Below, piece after piece: positions 33,115 to 41,618 of a stretch of 64,000 bases of DNA. The notes below the pieces were generated by a model. The model searched no databases, had not been told where the DNA came from, and saw only the letters and a list, made by a program, of their open reading frames with translations. The position numbers and the translations under genes are program-made. The DNA is from Kribbella pittospori. GTDB lineage: Bacteria > Actinomycetota > Actinomycetes > Propionibacteriales > Kribbellaceae. The stretch spans positions 1 to 64,000 of the forward strand of contig NZ_SJKB01000024.1 in NCBI RefSeq assembly GCF_004331465.1, written 5' to 3'. Numbering within the stretch: the stretch's first letter is position 1; every line of letters starts with the position of its first letter.

Positions 33115-34200
33115 ATGCGGGCAATACTCCTGAGCGTTGCGCTGGCGACGGTCTGCTCGCTGCTGGGGACTCGGATCGCCATCGGATGGTTCGCCCGTCG
33201 CGGCTTCGGCCAGCCGATCAGGCACGACGGACCGAGGACACATCATGTGAAGCGGGGTACGCCGACCATGGGCGGTCTCGTGATCCTGCTGAGTGCCGCA
33301 GCGGCATATTTGACGGCAACGATCGTGACCGGCGGGTGGCCGAGTGCCAACGCCTGGCTCCTGATGTTGCTGTTCTTCGGGTGTGGGGTGGTGGGGTTCC
33401 TCGACGACTTCATCAAGGTCTATACCCAGAACAACCAGGGTCTGAGTAGCCGGGCCAAGATGGCGGGTCAGACGCTGGTCGCGCTCGTCTTCGGGGTGCT
33501 GTCCACGCAGTTCTTCGCCGACGGTCGCGGTGTCAGGCCGGCGTCGCAGTACATCTCCACGACTCATGACTGGGGTATCAAGCTGCCCCTGATCGTGGTC
33601 CTGCTGTTGATCTGGTTCCTCGTCACCGCGACCTCCAATGGGGCCAACCTCACCGATGGCGCCGACGGGCTGCTCGCCGGCGCCTCGGCGTTGATCTTCG
33701 GCGCGTACACCATCGTGAATGTCTGGCAGAACAACCAGCTGTGCGACTCCGCGCGGCCCACTGTGGTGCAGTCACAGTGCTACCAGGTGCGCGACCCTCT
33801 CGACCTCGCGATCTTCGCGGCCGCCATCGCTGCGGCTTGTATCGGCTTCCTCTGGTGGAACGCCAAGCCCGCGCGGATCATCATGGGCGATGTCGGCTCC
33901 CTCGCCATCGGTGGCGCCCTGGCCGGGCTGGCTATCATGTCTCGAACCGAGCTCCTGATGGCCGTCATCGCCGGACTGTTCGTGCTCGAAACCATGTCCG
34001 TGTTACTGCAGATGATCTCCTTCAAGCTGACCAAGCGACTCACGGGCACGGGGCGTCGCATCTTCCGAATCGCTCCCATTCACCATCACTTCGAACACCT
34101 GGGATGGGACGAGGTCACCGTAGTGATCCGCTTCTGGATCGTCGCCGGGGTCTTCGTCGCGACTGGGCTCGGGATCTTCTACGCCTCTTGGCTGGCCTGA
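33115..34200 (+). CDS. mraY: MraY-type phospho-MurNAc-pentapeptide transferase (stand-alone copy)
   Basis: A 361-residue polytopic membrane enzyme with about ten hydrophobic segments. MraY moves phospho-MurNAc-pentapeptide from UDP to undecaprenyl phosphate, giving lipid I. Seen motifs are GTPTMGGL, FLDDFIKVYTQNNQGL, NLTDGADGLLAG (usually NLTDGLDGLA), MGDVGSLAIGG (usually GDTGSL) and IAPIHHHFEHLGW. Catalytic Asp residues and the HHH are kept, but several canonical positions differ, and there is an extra periplasmic loop (CDSARPTVVQSQCYQVRD). No mur, fts or other division genes lie beside it, so it is probably a second copy. A role in resistance to MraY-targeting antibiotics is possible but unproven. 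Confidence 0.88.
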   Translation: MRAILLSVALATVCSLLGTRIAIGWFARRGFGQPIRHDGPRTHHVKRGTPTMGGLVILLSAAAAYLTATIVTGGWPSANAWLLMLLFFGCGVVGFLDDFIKVYTQNNQGLSSRAKMAGQTLVALVFGVLSTQFFADGRGVRPASQYISTTHDWGIKLPLIVVLLLIWFLVTATSNGANLTDGADGLLAGASALIFGAYTIVNVWQNNQLCDSARPTVVQSQCYQVRDPLDLAIFAAAIAAACIGFLWWNAKPARIIMGDVGSLAIGGALAGLAIMSRTELLMAVIAGLFVLETMSVLLQMISFKLTKRLTGTGRRIFRIAPIHHHFEHLGWDEVTVVIRFWIVAGVFVATGLGIFYASWLA

Positions 34201-34205
34201 GACGT

Positions 34206-34243
34206 CGCCGGCGAGGCCGAGCATTGCGGGCCGCCGGCGTTTC
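34206..34243. terminator. Terminator between convergent genes
   Basis: Two CGCCGGCG octamers (34206-34213 and 34232-34239) can form an 8-bp stem with an 18-nt loop, followed by TTTCTCTC. It sits 5 bp after the mraY-type stop. Confidence 0.5.
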
Positions 34244-34276
34244 TCTCCCACTTCGCGCACGGCCAGAGTTCGGAGA

Positions 34277-34660
34277 TCAGGCGCCGCTGCCGTACGGGCG
34301 GGTGATGATCTCCAGCCAATGCCCGTCAGGCCCCTCCCAATAGAGGCCGCGACCACCGTCACCGTTGTTGATCTCCCCCGGTTGGCGCTTGAACGGGTCC
34401 GCCCACCACTGGCGGCCGCCATCCCGCAACCGGCCAAGGATGAGGTCGAACTCCCCCTCACTCACCAAGAACGCGTAATGCTGACCATGGATCTCGCCCT
34501 CGGTATCCATGAAGTCCAGGCTCGCCCCGTTGTCCAACTTCAACTCAGCGAACGGACCGTACGCCCCTGCCTCCGGCAAACCAAGCACCCCGCCGACATC
34601 ACGAGCCGCAGCCCACCGGTCCTTCACGTGCACGATCGTGTGGTTCAGCTCGATCCCCAT
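34277..34660 (-). CDS. VOC (glyoxalase/bleomycin-resistance) family protein
   Basis: A 127-residue single-module VOC protein: GIELNHTIVHVKDRWAAARD, LDFMDTEGEIHGQHYAFLVS, and DPDG-like GRGLYWEGPDGHWLEIITRP at the end. Metal-ligand positions are H (near residue 6), H (HGQHYAF) and E (LEIIT). The ATG at 34660 has GAGGAGAG 6 nt upstream. An open frame 36 codons longer has no site. The substrate is unknown. Confidence 0.85.
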   Translation of the reverse strand: MGIELNHTIVHVKDRWAAARDVGGVLGLPEAGAYGPFAELKLDNGASLDFMDTEGEIHGQHYAFLVSEGEFDLILGRLRDGGRQWWADPFKRQPGEINNGDGGRGLYWEGPDGHWLEIITRPYGSGA

Positions 34661-34779
34661 CGGGCTCTCCTCGCGAGTGCCGACCTTCATCTGACGCGTG
34701 CGCACCACTCTGCACCCCGAACCCATCCCCGGTGAAGTCCTCGATGACCACCCGGTAGTCCTCATCACGCCGGGCTAGG

Positions 34780-37356
34780 GTGACCGTCGTGTCCGTGTAT
34801 GACGAACTGGAACGGCTGCTGGCCACCGGGTCCTGGGGTGAGCTGGTGCCATATCTGCACGCTCCCGCATCCAGCCGAACCGGCAAGGAAACTCGAGCGT
34901 GGTACCGGTCGCGTCGGGCGCACTGGACCGGGGAAGTCCACTATCCCAAGTTCGATCTCGCCGCCTGTCTCCGCGCCCTCGCGGTCGCGCTGGCGAAGCC
35001 GGAGCAGGCGGCGAGGTGGCTGTCGAAGCTCGCGTCGGACTGGCGTTCCGGTCCCGCTGACGAGTTACTGGTGGAACTCGCTTCCCGTCGCGGCCGGGAC
35101 TGGTGTGTGGCCTTCCTCGAGACCGCGTCCACGGTGGCGAAGGGTGACGGGTTCCTTTCTGCATGGATCGCGCGGCTCGCGCGGCCGCTGATCGCGGCCG
35201 GTCTTGCCGAGCTGCCGACCGGCCCAGCCTTTGCCAAGTCCTGGGCCGAACTGCACGCGATGGCAGCGTCGGAGATGAAGTGGGCGTTGTGGCGGCAAGA
35301 GGGTCACAACGGTACGCCGGAACCGCTGCCCACCGGGTCACTCGTCGAGGAGTTGCGCGCCGACCCCGTCCTGCCCGAAGCCCTGTCAGCCGCATTGGCC
35401 GGCCACGGCGTGATCGGGATTCTGGAGCGGCACGCCGTACCGTCGTGGGAGCTCGGTCCGGCCGTCGCCGACCTGGTCGCCGAGGGCCGCCTCGACCGGT
35501 CCCGCATTCTGGCCGACGCCTTTGTCGCGTTGACTCGCCAGGACACTCCCAGCACTCAAAGGGGCATCGCGAAGTTGCTGGCAGCACTCGACCTGAAAGG
35601 TCCGGACCTCGCCGAGTGCATGCCGTTGATCCAGGGGTTGCTGGCGACCAGCCACGGATCGGTGACCGCCGTGCTGTTGCCCGCAGCGGTCGAAACCGCT
35701 CACGCCGACGATCTCCCCGACCTCGCGGCCACGATCTTCGCGCGTCCGGAGAAGGCCCAGAAGACCGTGCTGCTCAAGGCGTTGACCGGGCCGCACGCCG
35801 TCGACCGGTGGGGATCCGACACGGTGACGATCGCGCTCAAGGTCGCGGCCGACGTACCCGACCAGGCGTTCGCGGAGCGAGCCACCAAGGCGCTGACCGC
35901 AATCGGAGTCGTCCAAGAAGCCGCCGCAGAGACCCCCGTGTCTGATCTGTGGGCCGCTCCTCTGCCGGTCAATGACAGCGGGCCCGCCGCCACGATCGAG
36001 CCGGATGAGCCTGGGCTGGCCGCTGCTCTCTCCCGGATCATCAGGTCAACGACGGCCGCTGACGGCGCGGTGTTCTGGGACGCGATCGTCCGCTGGTCTG
36101 CCAGATCGCCGCAAGAGGTGCGCTACTGGGCCTGGTCCGCACACCAGAGCCTCGGCGACGGGGTGCGCCCGCCGTCGGCTCTGTGGGCAGTAGTCGCAGC
36201 GGCCGACGTGACCGCGAAGACCCACAAGACCTTGTGCGACAAATTCGCGAGCGGCGTACACGCGCCGACCGACTGGGAGTTCGCCAGCCTGTCCCTGACC
36301 GGCGCGGTCCACGAGATCTTCGCCAGCGAGACGACCCTCAGACTCGGCACGATCCCGTACCTGCTGAGCACCCCGACACAATGGAACGGCCTACTCTCCT
36401 TCGACGCCCTCGTGGACCGTCTCAAAGGCTACGGCCGTACGCCGGTGGGCCCGACGGATCTCTTCCTCGCACTGCTCCGCCTCGAAGCCACTCCACCCGA
36501 ACGCGTGACCCAACTCGACGGACTGTCACTCGACCTGTGGTCCCCGGGATCCAGGTGGCGTACGGCGAAACACACCGGAGATGCGGTCGACCTGCTGCGA
36601 CAGTGGATCGAAGGCGGCGGACTCCCGAAGCTCGTGGCTCGACATGACGGAGCAACCGTGACCGTCGAACCGGTCCGGCTTCCGATCGACATCAGCCTCA
36701 TCCCAGGCATCCCGCCTGGGCTCCTCGCCGGTCACACGAGCGATACCCATCGCGAGTACCACGAGTGGGCGATCAGAGCCGAAACCGGGTTCGGGATCGT
36801 CCCGGCCTGGCCGGATCTGTTGGCCGCCAAGACGCAGACGCAGTACGACCAAGCGGCGCGGCACCCACCTCGCTGGCTGCCGATGATGGCATACGCGCCC
36901 GGGCCCGGTCTCGCTGTCCAGCATGACATCGCGGCCACGCTGTGCCACGCCGACGAGGATCGACGGCTCGTCGCCGTGGAAGCAGCGCTGGCGCTGATGG
37001 GCCGCGGTCGGTGGGACAGCACGGCGTACACCGAGTGCTGTCTGCATCTTCTCAACGACGGCGTACTGCGTCTCGGTCGCCTTGGCCACTCGTGGGAGCA
37101 GCTGATTCTCGCGGGTGGGCTGCAACCGCTCTGGCCGACCGCGATGACCGTGCTCGGCAAGGCTTCGGTGCTTGAGCGCAAGCCCGCTGGGCTGGCCGAC
37201 CTGTACGGCGTACTGCGTCGCTACGTCAGCGCGGTCCCCGATCCACAGATCCCCGAACCCGTCCTGGAGCTGGCGGCCTCGAAGGGTAGTAGCAAGGCAC
37301 GGGTGGAGGCAGCCGCTTTCGTGGCAGCAGCCGCACAGGGAGAAGGAAGAGCGTGA
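34780..37356 (+). CDS. DUF6493-like helical-repeat protein, partner of a SWIM protein
   Basis: An 858-residue, mainly helical cytoplasmic protein without signal or membrane segments. It opens VYDELERLLATGSWGELVPY and continues with HEAT-like repeats. The C-terminal third holds WAIRAETGFGIVPAWPDLLA and HADEDRRLVAVEAALALMGR, as in actinobacterial DUF6493/DUF7824-type proteins. It overlaps the SWIM gene by 4 nt (GTGA). In other genomes such pairs occur with a MoxR-type AAA ATPase and VWA protein. Neither is in this window. It starts at GTG 34780. An internal GTG at 34789 is also possible. Confidence 0.7.
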   Translation: MTVVSVYDELERLLATGSWGELVPYLHAPASSRTGKETRAWYRSRRAHWTGEVHYPKFDLAACLRALAVALAKPEQAARWLSKLASDWRSGPADELLVELASRRGRDWCVAFLETASTVAKGDGFLSAWIARLARPLIAAGLAELPTGPAFAKSWAELHAMAASEMKWALWRQEGHNGTPEPLPTGSLVEELRADPVLPEALSAALAGHGVIGILERHAVPSWELGPAVADLVAEGRLDRSRILADAFVALTRQDTPSTQRGIAKLLAALDLKGPDLAECMPLIQGLLATSHGSVTAVLLPAAVETAHADDLPDLAATIFARPEKAQKTVLLKALTGPHAVDRWGSDTVTIALKVAADVPDQAFAERATKALTAIGVVQEAAAETPVSDLWAAPLPVNDSGPAATIEPDEPGLAAALSRIIRSTTAADGAVFWDAIVRWSARSPQEVRYWAWSAHQSLGDGVRPPSALWAVVAAADVTAKTHKTLCDKFASGVHAPTDWEFASLSLTGAVHEIFASETTLRLGTIPYLLSTPTQWNGLLSFDALVDRLKGYGRTPVGPTDLFLALLRLEATPPERVTQLDGLSLDLWSPGSRWRTAKHTGDAVDLLRQWIEGGGLPKLVARHDGATVTVEPVRLPIDISLIPGIPPGLLAGHTSDTHREYHEWAIRAETGFGIVPAWPDLLAAKTQTQYDQAARHPPRWLPMMAYAPGPGLAVQHDIAATLCHADEDRRLVAVEAALALMGRGRWDSTAYTECCLHLLNDGVLRLGRLGHSWEQLILAGGLQPLWPTAMTVLGKASVLERKPAGLADLYGVLRRYVSAVPDPQIPEPVLELAASKGSSKARVEAAAFVAAAAQGEGRA

Positions 37357-38684
37357 CGATCGAGGCCGGTTATCGCACTGATTCGGCACTCGTACGGCGT
37401 ACCGATCGCAGCGCACTGCTGGAGCTCGAGACAGCGCTCGGTGCGACTCCCGGCGGACTCGTCGAGCAGCCGCGGTTCTTCAGCGGAATGCTCGCGCGGC
37501 CGGACGTGACCGCGGCCGGCATCCTCGCGGTCGCCGACGTGGCCAACAGCCGGTACTTCGACGCGGGTCTCGTCCACCGCCTCAGCAACCTCGATCCCGT
37601 GGTCACCGCCTCGGGCGACCGGCTGCGGTTCGAGGCGTTCTCACTCTGCAACGGCGTCCACGCCCGGCTCGATCTGCTTGCCGACGGCATCGACTCGGGC
37701 GAGGTCGCGCACGGGACCACCAACGTGGACATCAACCAGCCGCTGCGCACCGCACTCGCCGGAGTCGGCGGCGCCGAGCTTGTCCACCTCGACGTCGGAA
37801 CCGAAGGCCTCTCGGTGGCGACGCTCGACGAGACCCACCACGAACGGAAGGTCGATCTCCCGGACCGATGGATCAGGGGCTTCGCCGAGACGCCCGTGCT
37901 CGCCGCACGGATGACGCAGCGGGCCGAGCTCGCCGGACCGGCGGCGGCTCGATGGCTCGCCTCACTGCCCAAGTCTGCGCCGGGTCCGTCGTACCACCTG
38001 CTCCCGGCGCCAGGCGGAATGCGACAGTCGACCCGACCATCGCCCGGGTCCGTGCATCTTGCCGGAGCCGCCCGGCTGGCAGCGTCGGCGCGGGTCGCGC
38101 GCTTCACGCACCGCCTGCGCGTGTTCGGTTCCGACGATCACGCCAGCGCGTGGGTGTTCGAACTGCCGGGCGCGCGGTTGACGCTGCTGCTCTCCCCAGA
38201 ACCGTACCGAGGCTTCTCGGGTGAAGGCGGCCTGCTGACCACCTTGACGGCGCCTTCGGCCGCGTCCGCTGCCGCCCGACTACTCGAACATCTCGCCTGG
38301 CAGCCGGACATCGATCGCGATCGGCTGGCGGCGACGACAGACCTTCCCCTCGCCGACGTCGACGCGGGCATCGGCTACCTGGCCGTGTCCGGCAAGGTGG
38401 GCTACGACCTGCACGAAAGCACCTGGTTCCACCGGGAGTTGCCGTGGAACAGCGAACGGATCGAGGGTGACAACCCTCGGCTGAAGGACGCCCGCCAACT
38501 ACTGCAGGACCGAGCGGTCGCACCATCCGCCAACGGCTGGTCGATCACGTCCGGCAACCACCGCCATTGGGTCAAGGGCGATCCCTACACCTGCACCTGT
38601 CTGTGGTGGGCCAAATACCACGGCCAACGCGGCCCCTGCAAACACGTCCTGGCAGTCACCCTGTACGTCCAAGCACAGCACTAG
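37353..38684 (+). CDS. SWIM zinc-finger protein
   Basis: A 443-residue protein whose C-terminus carries the SWIM finger: YTCTCLWWAKYHGQRGPCKH (CxCx12CxH, about residues 411-430). SWIM domains bind DNA or protein. The upstream 400 residues are family-specific (GYRTDSALVRRTDRSALLEL, VDINQPLRTALAGVGGAELV, YRGFSGEGGLLTTL) and resemble YehQ-type proteins of MoxR-linked systems. It is translationally coupled to the preceding helical-repeat gene. The next gene is convergent, so the operon ends here without the usual ATPase. Confidence 0.8.
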   Translation: MTIEAGYRTDSALVRRTDRSALLELETALGATPGGLVEQPRFFSGMLARPDVTAAGILAVADVANSRYFDAGLVHRLSNLDPVVTASGDRLRFEAFSLCNGVHARLDLLADGIDSGEVAHGTTNVDINQPLRTALAGVGGAELVHLDVGTEGLSVATLDETHHERKVDLPDRWIRGFAETPVLAARMTQRAELAGPAAARWLASLPKSAPGPSYHLLPAPGGMRQSTRPSPGSVHLAGAARLAASARVARFTHRLRVFGSDDHASAWVFELPGARLTLLLSPEPYRGFSGEGGLLTTLTAPSAASAAARLLEHLAWQPDIDRDRLAATTDLPLADVDAGIGYLAVSGKVGYDLHESTWFHRELPWNSERIEGDNPRLKDARQLLQDRAVAPSANGWSITSGNHRHWVKGDPYTCTCLWWAKYHGQRGPCKHVLAVTLYVQAQH

Positions 38685-38736
38685 CAGGTCTTTCGGTACG
38701 GACGGTCGCCGAACGACGGGCCCATTCCGTGGGGGT

Positions 38737-38750
38737 CAGGTCGCGACCTG
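38737..38750. repeat. 14-bp perfect palindrome between convergent genes
   Basis: CAGGTCGCGACCTG has no loop and no T tract. It lies between the convergent SWIM and HxlR genes and could be a weak bidirectional terminator or a protein site. Confidence 0.35.
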
Positions 38751-38827
38751 CCATGTGCAGGCTTCGGCGAGGATGCGCTGGGTGCTGGTTGCCCACGCAG
38801 CGGTCGCCGAGAGGCAGCCGAGTTGGG

Positions 38828-39190
38828 TTATGGGTGGCTTTGCCAGCGGGAGCGGGCTGCTTCTATGTCGGGGACGTGTTGTTCGGCCCAGAGGCGGACG
38901 GCGCGGAGGGGGATAAGGAGGGAGCGGCCTAGCGGGGTCAGGGTGTACTCGACGCGGGGTGGGTTTTCGTCGTACTCGTGGCGGTCGATGAGGCCGTCGG
39001 CTTCCAGGGAGCGCAGGGTTTCGGTGAGGACCTTTGGGGTGATGCCCTGGATGTGGGCCTTCAGTTCGGTGAAGCGGCGCGGGCCGTCGTCCAAGGCGTT
39101 GACGACGAACACGGTCCAGCGGGCTCCGATGCGGTGCAGGACGGTGCGGCTCGGGCAGGTCGCTGCCATCACGTTGTACGCCTTGCCCAT
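38828..39190 (-). CDS. HxlR-family transcriptional regulator
   Basis: A 120-residue winged-helix regulator: CPSRTVLHRIGARWTVFVVN, RRFTELKAHIQGITPKVLTE, RSLEADGLIDRHEYDENPPR and VEYTLTPLGRSLL. The N-terminal CP cysteine is typical of redox or aldehyde-responsive HxlR proteins. It is divergent from an SDR gene, with a perfect palindrome in the 80-bp spacer, so it probably represses that gene and itself. Confidence 0.92.
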   Translation of the reverse strand: MGKAYNVMAATCPSRTVLHRIGARWTVFVVNALDDGPRRFTELKAHIQGITPKVLTETLRSLEADGLIDRHEYDENPPRVEYTLTPLGRSLLIPLRAVRLWAEQHVPDIEAARSRWQSHP

Positions 39191-39213
39191 GGACTGCTCC
39201 CAGTTCCGTTGAA

Positions 39214-39225
39214 GATACCGGTATC
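39214..39225. promoter_or_regulatory. Candidate HxlR operator
   Basis: GATACCGGTATC is a perfect 12-bp palindrome centred in the HxlR/SDR divergent spacer. A half-site-like CATACCG follows at 39231-39237. Confidence 0.55.
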
Positions 39226-39270
39226 AAATCCATACCGTTGCACCCGATCCTACGAGAGGGAGCGAGACGC

Positions 39271-39975
39271 ATGGAGCGGATCCTGGTCATCGGCGGTGCA
39301 CGGGCGCTCGGCGCGGCCGTGGCGAGACGTGCGGTGAAGGACGGGTACGACGTAGTTGTCGGTGCGCGTGATCTGGCGGCGGCCGACGTACTGGCGCGCG
39401 AGATCGGCGCCACCGCGGTGCGGGTCGATCTGCAGGACGAGTCGACGATCGCGGCCGCGGCGGAGCAGCTGAAGGACGGAATCGATCACGTCGTGACGAC
39501 CGGTTCGGCGCCGCACGACGTACGCGCGACCGAACTGGATCGCGAGAAACTGCTGGCGGCATTCACGGCGAAGGTGGTCGGCCCCCTGCTGGTCGCCAAG
39601 CACTTCGCCTCGGTACTGCGGCCGACCGGGTCGATGGTGATGTTCTCCGGCGTCGTCGGATGGCGGCCTGGTCCAGGCTCACTGGTCAAGGGGATCACGA
39701 ACGGCGCGGTCGAGTACGCCGCGCGCCACCTGGCGGCGGATCTCGCTCCGGTGCGGGTCAATGCCGTCTCGCCTGGTGTTGTGGACTCGGGCGCATGGGA
39801 TCGCCTTGGTGACAACAAGGCCGGGTTGCTGAGCAAGAGCGCGGCCGGCACCTTCGTCGGACGCCATGGCGAGACCGAGGACGTTGTCGACACGGTGATG
39901 TGGCTCCTCCGCGCGGGCTTCATCTCCGGCGAGACGATCCACATCGAGGGCGGCGCCCGCCACAAATCCAGCTGA
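39271..39975 (+). CDS. SDR-family oxidoreductase lacking the YxxxK motif
   Basis: A 234-residue Rossmann protein: RILVIGGARALGAAVARRAV at the N-terminus (NAD(P) motif variant GGxxxLG) and RVNAVSPGVVDSGAWDRLGD. Where YxxxK is expected it reads SLVKGITNGAVEYAARHLAA, so the catalytic tyrosine is absent, as in a known subgroup of atypical SDRs. The ATG at 39271 follows GAGAGGGAGCGAG. It is divergent from the HxlR regulator, which suggests induction by an electrophile or similar signal. The substrate is unknown. Confidence 0.85.
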   Translation: MERILVIGGARALGAAVARRAVKDGYDVVVGARDLAAADVLAREIGATAVRVDLQDESTIAAAAEQLKDGIDHVVTTGSAPHDVRATELDREKLLAAFTAKVVGPLLVAKHFASVLRPTGSMVMFSGVVGWRPGPGSLVKGITNGAVEYAARHLAADLAPVRVNAVSPGVVDSGAWDRLGDNKAGLLSKSAAGTFVGRHGETEDVVDTVMWLLRAGFISGETIHIEGGARHKSS

Positions 39976-40064
39976 TGCCCAGAGCGGCGGCGGAGCAGGC
40001 TCTCGACGAAGGTACGCCGGAAGCGGCGCGGTACTTCCTGGAGCACGGCCAGTTCGAGATCTAG
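39975..40064 (+). pseudogene. 29-codon fragment resembling an ALF repeat
   Basis: The frame from the ATG that overlaps the SDR stop (TGATG) reads MPRAAAEQALDEGTPEAARY then FLEHGQFEI. This resembles one unit of the Ala-Leu-Phe repeats of large actinobacterial secreted proteins (A-A-x-AL-x-G-x-EV-x-FL-x-xGQ-x-E). It is probably a relic of a larger gene lost by deletion. Confidence 0.4.
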
Positions 40065-40468
40065 TTGCCCGCTGTCCACGGCCGACCTTGGGCACCGATC
40101 AACCACCAAATCCCGTCCCGCGTGACCGACCCGTGCTCAAAGTCGTGTCTCGCACGCACCCGGACGCCGGCCGATCAGCCGGGGTCGTTGGTCGCGCCCG
40201 GTGGTCGCGCGGCATGGGCGGACGTGCCGCACTCACCAACCACTCGGAGGCTCAGGTCGCCGCGCTCACCTCGGGCGTGGAGGTGGGCCGACGGGCAAGT
40301 TGGTGAGTGGGGCACGTCCGCGCCCCGGCGCCACCGAGGATTCTCCGGCGGGTGATCGCCGCCTCGACCTGGCGAACCACCTGCACCAAGGTCATGGCCG
40401 AGTACATGTAGCGGCGGGGTTGGTGGTCCTTGGCAACGTGCCGGGTCGTCGTTGGGTGTGGTGGAGGA
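40065..40468. other. Non-coding region with a long inverted repeat
   Basis: About 400 bp without a supported gene between the ALF-like fragment and the MetE-like gene. The main structure is the inverted repeat listed at 40219-40320. Confidence 0.5.
40219..40320. repeat. 22-bp inverted repeat, MITE-like or RNA hairpin
   Basis: The arms at 40219-40240 and 40299-40320 (CGGACGTGCCGCACTCACC... and its complement) match at 21 of 22 positions around a 58-bp centre. Flanks outside the arms (GGTGG and CCACC) also pair partly. The size fits a miniature inverted-repeat element or a stable RNA. No target duplication was identified. Confidence 0.55.
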
Positions 40469-41563
40469 TCAGAGTTCGGCGCGGAGGATTGATGCTGCGC
40501 CCGCCATGGCGCGCATCTTTCCCTCCGCACTGGCGCGTGGGAGGTACTTCATCCCGCAGTCGGTGGCGATCGTGATCCGGTCCGGTGAGGTGTAGGCGAA
40601 GGCTCGGCGTACCCGGTCGGCGACCAGTTCGGCTGACTCGACCTCGTGGTCCGACAAGTCGATGACGCCCAGGATGACGGTCTTCTCGCTGAGGTCGGTC
40701 AGGACGCCGAGATCGAGACCCGACTGTGCGGTCTCGATCGAGATCTGGTCGGCCGGGCAGCCGGCCAACTCGGGCAGGAACGAGTACCCCTCGGGCCGTT
40801 CGTGGATGATCGCGGCGTACCCGAAGCAGATGTGTACGGCGGTCGTGCCGGTGACGCCGTCGAGCGCGGCGTTCAGCGCGGTGAGGCCGTACTCGCGGGC
40901 CGCCTCGGGCCGTGCCTGCATGTACGGCTCATCGATCTGGACCAGGTCGGCGCCGGCGGCGTGCAGGTCCTTGATCTCGGCGTTGACCGCGGCGGCGTAC
41001 GCCAGCGCCGCCGACGCGAGGTCGGGATAGTGGTCGTTCTGCGCCTGCTGCGACATCGTGAACGGGCCGGGCACGGTCATCTTGACCAGGTGATCGGTGT
41101 TCGCCTTCAGGAACTCCACATCGCGTACGCCGACCGGGTGCGACCGCACGATCGGGCCGGCGATCCGCGGCACCGGGTTGGGATGTCCGCTGCGATCGAG
41201 GGCCGTCCCGGGGTTGTCGAGGTCGATTCCCTCGAGAGCGGTGGCGAAGTGGTTGCTGTACGACTCGCGCCGCATCTCTCCGTCAGTGAGGATGTCGAGT
41301 CCCGCTGCCTCCCGGGCGCGGATGGCCAGCAACGTGGCGTCGTCCTGCGCCTGCGCGAGGTACTCCGGCTGCACCCGCCACAGCTCTCTCGCCCGCACCC
41401 GCGGCGGGAAGCGGCCGGCGAGCTTGGCCCGGTCGATCAGCCAGTCCGGCTGGGCGTAGCTGCCCACCAGCGAGGTCGGCAGAATCGGCAGCGGGGTCGA
41501 GGTCGCAGTCACTCTCGTGACTCTAGACCCGCCGCTGCTCGATGAGGAGGCCGTCGACTGCAT
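40469..41563 (-). CDS. MetE C-terminal-like (cobalamin-independent methionine synthase family) enzyme
   Basis: Up to 364 residues, a single TIM barrel like the catalytic half of MetE. It shows LPTSLVGSYAQPDWLIDRAK, DILTDGEMRRESYSNHFATA, KMTVPGPFTMSQQ, DLVQIDEPYMQARPEAAREY, TTAVHICFGY and TIATDCGMKYLPR. The His, Cys (HICFG), Glu and Cys (DCGMK) zinc ligands are present, so it should transfer a methyl group to a thiol. Stand-alone forms may use other donors than polyglutamyl methylfolate. The ATG at 41563 gives a Ser-rich leader. A GTG about 19 codons inside is a plausible alternative. It is divergent from the MFS gene. Confidence 0.85.
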   Translation of the reverse strand: MQSTASSSSSGGSRVTRVTATSTPLPILPTSLVGSYAQPDWLIDRAKLAGRFPPRVRARELWRVQPEYLAQAQDDATLLAIRAREAAGLDILTDGEMRRESYSNHFATALEGIDLDNPGTALDRSGHPNPVPRIAGPIVRSHPVGVRDVEFLKANTDHLVKMTVPGPFTMSQQAQNDHYPDLASAALAYAAAVNAEIKDLHAAGADLVQIDEPYMQARPEAAREYGLTALNAALDGVTGTTAVHICFGYAAIIHERPEGYSFLPELAGCPADQISIETAQSGLDLGVLTDLSEKTVILGVIDLSDHEVESAELVADRVRRAFAYTSPDRITIATDCGMKYLPRASAEGKMRAMAGAASILRAEL

Positions 41564-41618
41564 CTAGTCCGGGGCGGGTGAGGCGGGGGGCCGGATCGGC
41601 GAATTAGCGTGACGGGAT

